A DNA stretch of 64,000 nucleotides from Catonia carolina (taxonomy: Eukaryota > Arthropoda > Insecta > Hemiptera > Achilidae), in assembly GCA_035578175.1 (NCBI GenBank), contig JAQMRL010000003.1, forward strand, positions 84,145,969 through 84,209,968. The letters run 5' to 3'. The position numbers and the translations under genes were made by a program. How positions within the stretch are numbered: the stretch's first letter is position 1; the number at the start of each line of letters is the position of its first letter. The notes under the pieces were generated by a model. The model was given only the letters and a program-made list of their open reading frames with translations, did not search any database and was not told the DNA's origin. Shown here piece by piece: positions 25,101 through 33,008 of this stretch.

Positions 25101-26769
25101 GTTCGATTTTAATCTTTTATAATTTTTATGTAAAAAGTATGTGTTTATATTGTTAATTTAATCATCGAAAAATGTAGCAATAAAATAAATTATACATCCT
25201 AAAATTTTGTAGAAAAATTTTCAAAAACTGTAGAGCAAGTAGCACAAAGGAAACAGCAAATGTATAAAGCTTACCCATTGACCTACAAATTGTTTTGTAC
25301 TGTTGGTGGCCTTACAGTTGGATTTAACTTTGCATAAAATTACACTATATTGTAAATAGACAATAAAACTTTTTTTCTTTTAACAAATTCTCTTAACTTT
25401 TTTTCATTTTTTTAAGAATTTAGAAACCATTTAGGCCAAAGTTGTGTGTTAGGAATAAAGTTGTGTGAACTTAAAATGACACAATCTCTTTTTCATTATC
25501 TTTTGAAAAATACCAAAAACTTACACTTGTTTAAGTGTATCAATTTAACTTACCTAATATCAGCACTATCTTCTTCTGGTGAACTTTCACCTTCAAGTGT
25601 AGCATAACCACGATCTTTTTTAGAATCTTTTTTATCTTTTCGTTTTCCAATTAATAAATCTTTTTTTAAGATACGTTCATGTGTATCATCACTAACTGCA
25701 ACAAAAGCAACAAACAAATTTTTAAAATGTTTAACTTATTTAACATATACTTAGAAGAAAAAAATTAGTAAGTTATACTTTTTGTGATTTTTTACTAGGT
25801 ATTAAATCAAATCAAAAAACATTTTACATCAAACTAAACCTCATGAATTGTTCACATCCAAAATTTATTAATCAAAGCTTAGGTAGACGCTACTCTATCC
25901 GGGGTTTCCAAACTTAATAATTTTGCAGTGCACTTACAGATCAGTTTTCTGTCTCCGCACCCTTGCCAAATTATGTGTACGACAAATGCTTCGGAGCCTA
26001 ATAAAGTAGGTAAGCATTACACCGCTCTTGTTTACTCTCTATGGTGCCCCAGAATATACAGTTAGGGAATCCCTGGTCTATATGAAGTTTTGCGACCCCT
26101 TTTTAACGTCTGGTAAATTTAATAATTGTTTTTAATCTTTTAAACGCACATTAATCAGTTTTAACTTATTTCTCAGCCATTTTTAACAGTGCAAGTAAAC
26201 CTACAGTTAACATGTAAAATATTTCCTTTCAACGAACTTTAACTAAAATATTATAACAGTAGGCTTACTTCCAAATTTGTCAGGTTTAATACATCCAACA
26301 TTCATTTTTAATGTATTGTAACCCTAATGTTTTCATAACCTTAAAAAAATTTCTTGGCTTACTACATTCATTTGAACGCGAAAAATTATGATCGGTACCA
26401 TAGATTTTTAGGTACCGATTTTTACACCAATCAGACCAAACTTACTAGAGTGTAATTATTATTCCTCAGTGCACAGTATTGAACGAGTATTAGGATTGTA
26501 ACGGAATATCATTATGATGCTATTTGACATCACCATCGACTCACAAGTCGCAATTCTTTTCGCCGGGTTCATCTACTACGATAGATCATTGCTAAAATCA
26601 ATCTGAACATTTATTAAGCTTACAAAATTCCGGGTGAATGATTAATATACGTGATACAATACAAAATATTTAATGATTACTTACAATCGCTTTCGTTACT
26701 TTTCTTTCCAGATTCTGAAGCGTAAAGTCCTGGGAAATCTTTTTCAACATCTGGGCTTTCAAAATCCAT
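627..26769 (-). CDS. Rlip: Rlip / RALBP1: Ral-binding RhoGAP-family protein, 9 coding exons, 564 aa
   Basis: RLIP76/RALBP1 binds GTP-loaded Ral through a coiled coil and carries a RhoGAP domain acting on Cdc42/Rac. Joined exons: 26769-26685, 25695-25554, 24628-24396, 16950-16834, 14363-14219, 12323-12146, 10403-10273, 4949-4766, 1106-627; all phases agree and total 1695 nt including the stop. Residues 1-28 hold the conserved DFPGLY motif; 77-150 are a Lys/Glu/Asp-rich basic stretch; about 157-340 are RhoGAP; about 352-412 are the Ral-binding coiled coil (LPETADEISKELRKQE, LLWEVQRMITQLKRKL); 413-564 are an Asn/Thr/Ser-rich tail. The RhoGAP arginine finger is Lys201 and the conserved Asn is Ser310, so GAP activity is doubtful. 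The ATG has A at -3 and an in-frame TGA two codons upstream. Introns are large and full of transposons. Family assignment is firm; exon boundaries lack cDNA support. Confidence 0.93.
1452..2737 (-). mobile_element. Degenerate mariner transposon, full length
   Basis: Bounded by TA dinucleotides (1450-1451, 2738-2739) and terminal inverted repeats starting CGAGGGTTGCCTTTTATAT. About 1286 bp, the normal mariner size. Encodes a broken DD34D transposase on the minus strand. Sits in the last Rlip intron. Confidence 0.92.
1500..2567 (-). pseudogene. Broken mariner transposase
   Basis: Mariner transposase remnant. VTGDESWIYAYEP holds the first catalytic Asp, FHQDNASSHTSAE the second and YSPDLAPNDFF the third. 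There are in-frame stops after TVWVF (near 2024) and after LPEVF, plus frameshifts in the N-terminal part before VVIQENVDAVREL. It cannot give active protein. Confidence 0.9.
2940..4197 (+). repeat. Family B repeat, old copy split by a family F element
   Basis: Diverged copy of the ~970-bp family B. The 5' part runs from CTTTCTCTTG to about 3600; the 3' part from about 4005 ends with GGCAAGAGAAAG and CACACCAGATTTTT. The family F element at 3604-4003 separates the halves, so B was there first. Confidence 0.75.
3604..4003 (+). mobile_element. Family F inverted-repeat element, copy 1
   Basis: A ~400-bp non-coding element with imperfect terminal inverted repeats of about 30 bp containing TGATGAGCTCTG (left TATACTATTTTTCAGG; right end GAGCTCATCAACCGTGAAAA). 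Other copies at 23617 and 51441. Inserted in a family B copy. Confidence 0.65.
4205..4715 (+). repeat. Decayed LINE reverse-transcriptase fragment
   Basis: Reading the plus strand gives KSFTYLGSEISADGGTHDE, the FKYLGS-type motif near the 3' end of RTE-like LINE reverse transcriptases. The remainder to about 4715 is AG-rich and out of frame. Not expressed. Confidence 0.5.
4766..4949 (-). CDS. Rlip: Rlip exon 8: Ral-binding coiled coil
   Basis: Residues 345-405. LPETADEISKELRKQESLL and LLWEVQRMITQLK match the two helices of the RLIP76 Ral-binding domain (LPETQAGIKEEIRRQEFLL, LWEVQRILTALK). Acceptor GTTTTTAACAG, donor AAA|GTAAGT. Confidence 0.95.
5178..6578 (-). pseudogene. LINE reverse-transcriptase frame
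   Basis: About 430 codons of true homology starting KKNIMIPIPKK. It contains YRTISLTCHASKILTRI, DDQFGFRRRMGTRDA, AFVDLEKAFDNLDW, VRKGVRQGCSLSPLLFNLYI and the catalytic LRFADDIVVLAEA, then a C-terminal region with YVWSVALYGSETW. Apart from the frameshift at its 5' end it is intact. Confidence 0.9.
6448..8547 (-). pseudogene. LINE endonuclease and linker frame
   Basis: 699 codons. Endonuclease motifs: GTWNVRSL, DIVGIGEVRWD, YMPTS, MGDWNAVVG, YQIDYIMV and GSDHNLVV, all characteristic of APE-type LINE nucleases. A 135-residue block starting ADIGSDHNLVVMDSR occurs twice in tandem, which is not expected in the intact protein. The frame ends after GEVPSDFKKK, where the A-run slips into the frame of the reverse transcriptase. 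Confidence 0.88.
6944..7753 (-). repeat. Perfect 405-bp tandem duplication inside the LINE
   Basis: Bases from about 6944 to 7348 are repeated at 7349-7753 with no difference seen by eye. 405 bp is 135 codons, so the frame is kept. It duplicates the SDH end of the endonuclease and the linker. Confidence 0.9.
9214..9608 (-). repeat. Family A repeat, copy 2
   Basis: Minus-oriented copy in the Rlip intron; the short frame from MNFIMQPDRVVNEVKV stays open. The AAC-rich tail end is near 9214. Confidence 0.75.
9609..10272. other. AT-rich intron, no feature seen
   Basis: Rlip intron sequence next to exon 7. Apart from short AT runs I see no gene, repeat family or structure. Confidence 0.5.
10273..10403 (-). 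CDS. Rlip: Rlip exon 7: end of RhoGAP domain
   Basis: Residues 301-343. KMSAQSLSQILSQPLQMSQ aligns residue for residue with the RALBP1 motif after KMNIQNIS. The conserved Asn is Ser310 and the following Pro is shifted. It ends FDSTKLKK. Acceptor GTCTTTTAG, donor GTAAGT. The divergent motif makes this exon easy to miss; phases confirm it. Confidence 0.9.
10404..12145. other. Rlip intron 6, no feature recognised
   Basis: AT-rich sequence between exons 7 and 6. No coding homology and no family A-I repeat. A minus frame at 11905-12117 just past exon 6 has no recognisable motif. Confidence 0.5.
12146..12323 (-). CDS. Rlip: Rlip exon 6: RhoGAP segment
   Basis: Residues 242-300. ELPETLLTNKLTGKFEEA and CNRQLLSWIIKHLDAV match RALBP1 (DLPENLLT, LLISWLIVHMDHV). 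Acceptor TTGTTTTGCAG. Of two possible donors, CAT|GTCAGT is chosen because it keeps phase and residue spacing with exon 7. Confidence 0.93.
12747..12792 (+). repeat. GT/GC dinucleotide microsatellite
   Basis: Alternating TG/CG run of about 46 bp in Rlip intron 5, not part of a family B repeat, unlike the other GT tracts here. Confidence 0.9.
13150..13490 (-). repeat. Possible LINE reverse-transcriptase fragment
   Basis: The minus strand reads LQEALREWSVVVRNGMAIDL followed by HKSMLVSVSRKE, resembling the LINE region between the catalytic Asp pair and the thumb. Stops flank it. Weak evidence from motif memory only. Confidence 0.4.
13498..14173. mobile_element. Non-coding TTAA-flanked inverted-repeat element (piggyBac-type MITE)
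   Basis: TTAA at 13494-13497 and 14174-14177 bounds inverted repeats GGGGGTAGTCAACYC at both ends; the element is 676 bp with no transposase frame. The flanks ATGC and GCAT are also mirror images, so the repeats may extend past TTAA. It ends about 45 bp from Rlip exon 5. Confidence 0.7.
14219..14363 (-). CDS. Rlip: Rlip exon 5: RhoGAP segment with Lys at the arginine-finger position
   Basis: Residues 194-241. LLTEGLYKISGIKSKV aligns with the RhoGAP finger loop, which is normally G-I-Y-R-V-S-G. Codon AAG puts Lys201 at the catalytic Arg. The later conserved Lys (TSLLK) and Arg (FCRELP) are retained. Acceptor GGTGTTTCCAG, donor GTTAGT. A TTAA-flanked element ends about 45 bp past the donor. 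Confidence 0.95.
15590..15960 (+). repeat. LINE 3' end fragment, frameshifted
   Basis: The plus strand reads MWTNRRMLRIPWTDRVTN, then after a frameshift KIRKLTYLGHIMRGTKYEIL and GKRSVGRRQISWLRNLRE, ending at a stop followed by GAAGAAGAAGA. This is the typical C-terminus of RTE-like LINE polyproteins. 5'-truncated and dead. Confidence 0.8.
16163..16566 (+). repeat. Family A repeat, copy 3
   Basis: Near-complete copy with tail AACAACAACAACAA. The short frame MNFIIQPDPVVNEVKV stays open. It ends about 270 bp before Rlip exon 4 (plus-strand order). Confidence 0.8.
16834..16950 (-). CDS. Rlip: Rlip exon 4: start of RhoGAP domain
   Basis: Residues 155-192 (154 and 193 are split codons). PVFGVSLPLALERSR and IPLVVRECIMHIQENG match the RhoGAP opening PIFGIPLADAVER and the RECIDYVEKYG helix of RALBP1. 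Acceptor CAATTTTTAG, donor GTATGT. Too short to stand out as an open frame; found by homology. Confidence 0.94.
17069..18030 (-). repeat. Family B repeat, full-length copy
   Basis: Minus-oriented ~960-bp copy from CACACCAGATTTTT (left end as seen) to ACTTTCTCTTGCC. It contains a CA/CG microsatellite at 17845-17894 and the conserved hairpin segments. It begins about 120 bp upstream of exon 4. Confidence 0.85.
18581..19602. mobile_element. TTAA-flanked element with CACTTTGAAGCCT ends (piggyBac-type, non-autonomous)
   Basis: TTAA at 18577-18580 and 19603-19606; the ends are inverted copies of CACTTTGAAGCCTRAGC. About 1022 bp, AT-rich, with no transposase-like frame. TTAA target sites are the piggyBac hallmark. 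Confidence 0.75.
19610..19935 (-). repeat. Family B repeat fragment
   Basis: The GT-proximal third of family B on the minus strand, including AAAACATGTTTTTTTTTTTGA-like and GGCAAGATAAAGT segments. It abuts the TTAA element. Confidence 0.65.
19936..20915. other. AT-rich intron, nothing recognised
   Basis: Very AT-rich Rlip intron 3 sequence with no open frame of interest. Confidence 0.5.
20916..21230 (+). repeat. Family C tRNA-derived SINE, copy 1
   Basis: The head has A-box-like TTGGCCTAGAGGTAAAGTCG and B-box-like CTGGTTCAAATCCTAG, followed by a ~230-bp body ending GCAACGTACACAAATTAGG and an A-run. A perfect 11-bp-arm hairpin lies at 20949-20975 between the boxes. Confidence 0.8.
21290..21760 (+). 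repeat. Decayed LINE fragment
   Basis: The plus strand reads VKTRHNNTVIKPVCLYASAL, matching the LINE motif RHYNTVIKPxxLYASE, with stops before and after. A relic. Confidence 0.65.
21761..22847. other. Rlip intron, nothing recognised
   Basis: AT-rich sequence. A minus frame at 22462-22752 has no known motif and is probably chance. Confidence 0.4.
22848..23600 (+). repeat. Family B repeat, diverged copy
   Basis: Begins near ACTTTCTTTTACC, has the segment AACCCAAAAAACATGTTTTT and a decayed centre, and is followed at once by a family F element. Its 3' end is unclear. Confidence 0.6.
23617..24003 (+). mobile_element. Family F inverted-repeat element, copy 2
   Basis: ~390 bp between TATACTATTTTTCAAGGCG and the inverted end GAGCTCATCAACCGTGAAAAG. 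Non-coding; as at 3.6 kb it lies against a family B copy. Confidence 0.65.
24050..24355 (-). repeat. Family C SINE, copy 2
   Basis: Minus copy ending about 40 bp from Rlip exon 3. The head hairpin has collapsed to a loop-free palindrome AAAATCAGCTGATTTT. Confidence 0.8.
24396..24628 (-). CDS. Rlip: Rlip exon 3: basic charged stretch
   Basis: Residues 77-153. Begins SPSKTKKSKPFKFPSKKEKR, aligning to the RALBP1 SPSKMKRSK region, then runs of Lys-Glu-Lys-Asp. Acceptor TTTTTAATTGCAG, donor GTAAGT. The high charge suggests a flexible or helical polybasic region. Confidence 0.93.
24660..25553. other. Rlip intron 2, nothing recognised
   Basis: AT-rich sequence between exons 3 and 2 with no repeat family identified. 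Confidence 0.5.
25554..25695 (-). CDS. Rlip: Rlip exon 2
   Basis: Residues 29-76. Acceptor TTTTGTTGCAG, donor GTAAGT. Contains KKDRGYATLEGESSPEED, comparable to the acidic RALBP1 segment with GYAAF before its SPSK motif. Phases are 2 bases in and 2 bases out, matching both neighbours. Confidence 0.92.
25696..26684. other. Rlip intron 1, nothing firmly recognised
   Basis: AT-rich. A slightly GC-richer patch at about 25890-26110 contains TCCGGGGTTTCC and AGGGAATCCCTGG, possibly an old inverted-repeat element, not resolvable by eye. Confidence 0.4.
26685..26769 (-). CDS. Rlip: Rlip exon 1 (coding part)
   Basis: Encodes residues 1-28 starting MDFESPDVEKDFPGLYASES, matching the N-terminal FPGLY motif of RALBP1. 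The donor is GTAAGT right after the first base of codon 29. An in-frame TGA two codons before the ATG supports this start. The non-coding 5' part was not delimited. Confidence 0.92.
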
Positions 26770-27280
26770 TCTTCAATATTAATAATACTCAAATTACAGT
26801 AACACTACACTTATCACATCGTTATTTTAACATCCATTGTTTTCTTTTCAACGAAATTTTGGCGTGAAGTTTATCAGCTGATTCTCGTCTAGTATAATTT
26901 TTGTTCAAGGTCATTTTCCAGATTTAGAACAATAGTTATTAGAATATTTTATCATTATACTGGTACTGTATGTGAATCCAGAACAAATAGCAAATGATTA
27001 TAAAATTAATTATATACATTCACCAGTATTAGTTGTCAACGTAGATTTTTAAATAATTATTTTTTTATTTTATTACAATGCGTTCTCTACATTAATTATG
27101 ATGCAAGAGTTGGCCAACCTGTACGCAGAGAAAGCGGTAACTTCAATTTTATGCAGCTCGTAAGCTTACTGGTGGCAGAAAGACCAACCTGCAAAAATAG
27201 CACTCAATGGGATGCGCAAGCTCTGTTATAAGAAGTCGAACACCACTCGAAGTTAATACTTGAGTTATTTTTCCTGATAT

Positions 27281-27560
27281 TATAATGTTTTTGTTTAGGT
27301 CATCAGCCTGTAGGCTGGTTTGAACCTGTAGAGGTTTTACTAAGTAAAATAAAGAGTGAGGAGGTTTACCATTGCCTTCCTCACTGAGTGGAAAAGTACG
27401 CTTATCAGCATGCCGGGCCCTCTGAAAAGCACATATTTTCCACTCTGCAAATGACACCTTCACTTCATTCACCACAGGGTTTGGCTGTATAATGAAATTC
27501 ATTACTTTCAGAGAAGATAACTCTGATTAGTGTCTTTTATACCTCTACCTCTTCTGTTCT
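27281..27560 (-). repeat. Family A repeat, copy 4 (truncated)
   Basis: Minus copy with the frame MNFIIQPNPVVNEVKV open. The distal ~120 bp is missing. It lies about 500 bp upstream of the Rlip ATG. Confidence 0.75.
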
Positions 27561-27842
27561 TCAATGATTGTTTTGAACAAAAGAATCTAATCAATTTTTT
27601 TTTAGTCTATTAAGTCACATTAATAATAGCCATTAGTGAATACAGTTGGTTATGTAACTTTGACATGATTGTACAGTAATAATTTTCAAACCTTGGCCAG
27701 AAATTGATGCCAGTACCTTCTGCTTTGTAGGCACTAACCATTACACCACAGCAGCCTCTTTAATAATACTTAAAGATATTAAATAATTAAATAACTTTTC
27801 TCAACCGATCGGTCTGGCCTGAGGAAGAATAATAAATGTATA

Positions 27843-28130
27843 TACAGTATTCAGATGAACTAAAGTCCCTTAGCCGTGGGAGTGAGAGAATCCATAACGC
27901 TCTCACTCACACAAGCCATACGCGCCATTCCAATTACATTATTTAATTTTACTCATTGTTGTGAGCAAGTGTTTATGCACGCAGTAAACTAACAAGCAAG
28001 ATAATGACTGTACTATGTTTTCAGATTTGGATTATAATGGTAAAGACCTTTAGGCGCATGCATAGTTATGCCACATTTATCTCCCTCTCACTCGCTCGGC
28101 TATGGAACATCAATTCATCTGATATCTGTA
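27843..28130. mobile_element. Family H inverted-repeat MITE, copy 1
   Basis: ~290 bp with ~45-bp imperfect terminal inverted repeats (TACAGTATTCAGATGAAC on the left; the mirror of TACAGATATCAGATGAATTG on the right, both leading into a GAGTGAGAG segment). Non-coding. The second copy at 58559-58846 is clearly related along its whole length. Confidence 0.7.
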
Positions 28131-28235
28131 CATCTGCAAACAATGTGGTAAGGTTTGCATTTGTAAACTGCATATGACAACACAGAATGGTTTCTCATTT
28201 TTAAGCTAATAAGTGCAAAAATCAGCATTCTTTTT

Positions 28236-28377
28236 TACTTTCTCTTGCCTATATGAATATATAGGAAGGAAAGTATTGTTTTCATGTCGATTTTTCGAAA
28301 TCGAGTTTTCACCGGATCTATACGTTTTCAGACCCCCTGAACCCAAAAAACATGTTTTTAGCGATTGGTCTGTGTGT

Positions 28378-28409
<32 letters not shown>

Positions 28410-29210
28410 CTGTGTGTGTGTGTGTGTGTGAACAGAATATCTCAAGAACGGAACATCGTACGAACTTGAAACTTGAAACTTAAGTTACATATCACTACCG
28501 GACGCGACACGAACATTTTCATCAAAATCGGTCAACCGGAAGTAGTAGTTTATTCGTATAATTTTTCAGTTTTTTGCGATTTTCTCAAAAACTGGTCCTA
28601 CGATTTTTTTTAAAATCGCCTATTTTACTCAATTTTTTATTCTCTACAAGATAGGGTAGGCGTCATGTTTGCTGAAATTCTCGGTGAGGCTGTTTTCACG
28701 TAAAAACGTTGTTTTTTTAAGATTACGGCTTTAATATAAATTTCAGCGCAAAAACTTATATAATAAAAGTTGTAGAGAATTTAAAAACCTACAATTTTTA
28801 TTTCAAACATTTTTTTGTATAACGCTTAGTTTAGCGGTAATTTGCGATTTTCTGTTTTTTTCTCACGAAAACGTGAGAAAAATCGATTTTTTTAACATTT
28901 CGGACTTAGTATGCATTTTACGACAAAAATGTATATAATTAAATTTATAGAAAATTAAAAGATCTACAACTTTAATTTAAAGCATTTTTCTCTACAGAGC
29001 CTAGTTTAGAGAGAAAGAGTGATTTTCCGTATTTCTAAGCCAAACTGAGGTCGATTTTCATTTTGCGTCTTTCACTCATGATTAAAATTAGGTTATGTTT
29101 GTTGAGGTTAGTTTTTGTTTATTTCTAATATTTTATTAATAATGTTAGGTTTATTATTAATTATTTGCATTGGCAAGAGAAAGTTGTGTGAGTGTTTCAC
29201 ACCAGATTTT
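28236..29210 (+). repeat. Family B repeat, full-length copy
   Basis: From ACTTTCTCTTGCC to CACACCAGATTTTT, ~970 bp. It includes a 60-bp GT tract (28371-28430), the hairpin TTCTCACG-aaaa-CGTGAGAA and an AAAAGTTGTAG/CTACAACTTTT-type inverted pair. Confidence 0.9.
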
Positions 29211-29945
29211 TTACTTACATAGATGTATAATTTTTCTGTATGCTTCTACAGAAGAAGGATAACCATTATTTCTTTAATTGTGAATGTACACTTGAATTTT
29301 TCACCGACAAAATCCCATTAATTCATATTAAAAAAGTAATAAAGTCTTAATAATTCAGAAAGTGGACATCTGATTTACGATAAATACGAAGTGGTCATTC
29401 AGTTTATTTCGTTGAATTTTATTCAGTAATGTCATCAATAAATTATGTAATTTAAAATATTAAATTTGTTCTTATTCACTAGTTTATTATTTGAGAGCCG
29501 TGGGTCTTTAACAGAATGATTAGCTCTTTTATTAAAATTATTATTTCCTTCTGAAGGTGTACTTCATTTACGTTTTGTTAAAACATCCATCAAGTCCATC
29601 GATACTCGACTTGAAAGATCGTGATTGATATTTTCAGATCAATTCTTGATAGTATGCTTATTAATACAATAACTAACAGCTGATGGCCTGACAGCCATTA
29701 ATAGTTTTAAAGTCCAGCCTTCCTTATTTTACTCCTACTGTCAAGAAATAATGATGTCACTGAGCATGTGCATTACTTAAACATGTGTCCACACTGATTA
29801 AAGAGTAACTACAAAATACGTTTAAAAGCATTTTAGTATTTTTTTAAATAAAACTGTTCAATCATATCAACTGTTAATCATATCATAACTGATGTTTTAA
29901 GTACTGAACAATAAATTTATAAAAACTGTGTACTTTATTTCTATT
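29211..29945. other. Intergenic AT-rich sequence
   Basis: Between two direct family B copies; no gene or repeat recognised. Confidence 0.5.
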
Positions 29946-30885
29946 ATTACTTTCTCTTGCCTATATGAATATATAGGAAGGAAAGTATTGTTTTCATGTC
30001 GATTTTTCGAAATCGAGTTTTCACCGGATCTATACGTTTTCAGACCCCCTGAACCCAAAAAACATGTTTTTAGCGATTGGTCTGTGTGTGTGTCTGTGTG
30101 TGAACAGAATATCTCAAGAACGGAACATCGTACGAACTTGAAACTTGAAACTTAAGTTACATATCACTACCGGACCCGACACGAACATTTTCATCAAAAT
30201 CGGTCAACCGGAAGTAGTAGTTTATTCGTATAATTTTTCACTTTTTTGCGATTTTCTCAAAAACTAGTCCTACGATTTTTTTTAAAATCAACTGGTTTAC
30301 TACATTTTTTATGCTCTACAATATAGGGTAGGCGTCATGTTTGCTGAAATTCTGCGTGAGGCTGTTTTTACGTAAAAACATTTTCTTTTTAAGATTGCGG
30401 CTTTAATATGCATTTTAGCGCAAAACGTTATATAATAAAAGTTGTAGAGAATGTAAAATTCTACAACTTTTATTTCAAACATTTTTTTGTATAACGCTTA
30501 GTTTAGCGGTAATTTGCGATTTTCTGTTTTTTTTCTCACGAAAACGTGAGAAAAATCGATTTTTTTAACATTTCGGTCTTAGTATGCATTTTACGACAAA
30601 AGTGTATATAATTTAATTTATAGAAAATTAAAAGATCTACAACTTTTGTTTAGAGCATTTTTCTCTACAGAGCCTAGTTTAGCGTGAAAGCGTGATTTTC
30701 CGTATTTTTAAGCCAAACTGAGTTCGATTGTCATTTTGCGTCATTCACTCATGATTAAAATAAGGTTATGTTTTTGAGGTTAGTTTTTGTTTATTTCTAA
30801 TATTTTATTAATAATGTTAGGTTTATTATTAATTATTTGCATTGGCAAGAGAAAATTGTGTGAGTGTTTCACACCAGATTTTTTT
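29946..30885 (+). repeat. Family B repeat, full-length copy
   Basis: Very similar to the 28236 copy, in direct orientation 1.7 kb away, but with a short GT tract (about 16 bp), which explains most of the length difference. Confidence 0.9.
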
Positions 30886-31109
30886 CATAAATATACGTGG
30901 TTACAAGTTATGTGTACGTATTACCTCTTTCTGTATGACAAAACAAGAGAACTTTAAAAGAAAAATTTTAATTTTGATGATCTCTTTATCTAGTATTAGT
31001 AAAGTCACTCATTATTTCACAATTGAATTTGATGATGACTAATCCAAACCCATAAATCTCATTTCATATAAAAAAGAAGAACAAAGTTAAAGTCGTGGAC
31101 CCTAGCGTA

Positions 31110-31440
31110 CACCCCGTAGTGGCTGGCTTTGGTTTGTTGACAGTAGGAGCAAACTAAGGATGGCTGAACTGCAGGTTATTATATTTTTTTTTTTAGCTTT
31201 TGTTATTGGGAACTGTACATTGTTGACAACTACCCAATTTGATCGCTGCTTTTTGCTGTATTTTTTTTGACATGGATTAGACATGAGTTTTTGAACAAGG
31301 ACCCCCAGTAGAGTTTGTTCATGGATGGCTGCCAACTGGTCACCATACAAAGTTGCTAGCCCAACTGATGTTACTTAACAAATAATCGTGACCTTCTACC
31401 AGCTGACTGACTGGGCTGGCCTGGAGGCCGTTATATTTTA
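31110..31440 (+). repeat. Family I repeat, copy 1
   Basis: Shares TTATTGGGAACTGTAC, CGCTGCTTTTTGCTGTATTT and CTGACTGGGCTGGCC blocks with 62185-62640. Class unknown. This copy is uninterrupted and so shows the empty site of the SINE inserted in the other copy. Confidence 0.65.
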
Positions 31441-31484
31441 TAAATAAATACATCCTGCAGCCTATCTACATTCAATCCTATTGT

Positions 31485-31675
31485 AATTTTTTTTTTTAAT
31501 CCCTAATGTGTGTACGTTGCAATCTGTTCAATTCAGAACAATAAGCAACCCCATGACCCAGTGAGATGAGGATGATATGTATGATGTGTAAATGAGGTGT
31601 AGTCTTGTACAGACTCAGGCCAACCATTCTTGAGAGAGTATGGTTAATTGAACCCCAACCATCAAAGTACACCTT
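31485..31675 (-). repeat. Family C SINE, copy 3 (head missing)
   Basis: Body only: GCAACCCCATGACCCAGTGA to the CATCAAAGTACACC segment. The tRNA-like head is absent. Confidence 0.7.
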
Positions 31676-31793
31676 AAATAGTATTATTGTAAAATAATAT
31701 TTAATTTTTCACTTACAGCTGCTATATCATTTGTTTTTATCTTTTTTATATAATCCTATTTACTACTGACTTGTTTAAAAAAATAAATCTATC

Positions 31794-31848
<55 letters not shown>
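31794..31848 (+). repeat. ATA trinucleotide microsatellite
   Basis: About 18 uninterrupted ATA/TAA units. Confidence 0.95.
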
Positions 31849-31856
<8 letters not shown>

Positions 31857-32035
31857 AAATCTATAATAATAATTAAATATCAGAGTACATAAAATTGAAA
31901 CCTTACATTTAAAATTTAATAAAATTTTCTTGAGATGTTGTATCTTCAGTCTTATATAAAACTCTTTTATAAAAAAAAATTGAAGCTGCCCTGATGGTGG
32001 AGCCACCAAAACATGTAAAAAGTAGGATTATATAA

Positions 32036-33008
32036 AAAAAAATCTGGTGTGAAACACTCACACAACTTTCTCTTGCCAGTGCAAATAATTAACAATAAAC
32101 CTAACATTAATAATAAAATATTAGAAATAAACAAAAAACTAACCTCAAAAACATAACCTTATTTTAATCATGAGTGAATGAATGACGCAAAATGACAATC
32201 GAACTCAGTTTGGCTTAGAAATACGGAAAATCACTCTTTCTCTCTAAACTAGGCTCTGTAGAGAAAAATGCTTTAAGTAAAAGTTGTAGATCTTTTAATT
32301 TTCTATAAATTAAATTATATACACTTTTGTCGTAAAATGCATACTAAGACCGAAATGTTAAAAAAATCGATTTTTCTCACGTTTTCGTGAGAAAAAAAAC
32401 AGAAAATCGCAAATTACCGCTAAACTAAGCGTTATACAAAAAAATGTTTGAAACAGAAGTTGTAGGTTTTTAAATTCTCTACAACTTTTATTATATAAGG
32501 TTTTGCGCTAAAATTTATATTAAAGCCGTAATCTTAAAAAAACAACGTTTTTACGTGAAAACAGCCTCACCGAGAATTTCAGCAAACATGGCGCCTACCC
32601 TATCTTGTAGAGAATAAAAAATTGAGTAAACCAGTTGATTTTTAAAAAAATCGTAGGACCAGTTTTTGAGAAAATCGCAAAAAACTGAAAAATTATACGA
32701 ATAAACTACTACTTCCGGTTGACCGATTTTGATGAAAATGTTTGTGTCGCGTCCGGTAGTGGTATGTAACTTAAGTTTCAAGTTTCAAGTTCATACGATG
32801 TTCCGTTCTTGAGATATTCTGTTCACACACAGACACACACACACACACACACACAGACACACACACACAGACCAATCGCTAAAAACATGTTTTTTGGGTT
32901 CAGGGGGTCTGAAAACGTATAGATCCGGTGAAAACTCGATTTCAAAAAATCGACATGAAAACAATACTTTCCTTCCTATACTGTATATTCATATAGGCAA
33001 GAGAAAGT
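32036..33008 (-). repeat. Family B repeat, full-length copy
   Basis: Minus-oriented, inverted relative to the two copies 2-4 kb away. CA tract at 32824-32870; hairpin segments intact. Confidence 0.9.

Noticed and set aside
28371..28430. Tandem array that might look like CRISPR or a satellite
   Set aside because: It is a plain GT microsatellite inside family B; no spacer-repeat structure exists in the window.
31746..32009. Minus frame containing poly-Ile
   Set aside because: The isoleucine run is the ATA microsatellite; the frame is an artefact of low-complexity DNA.
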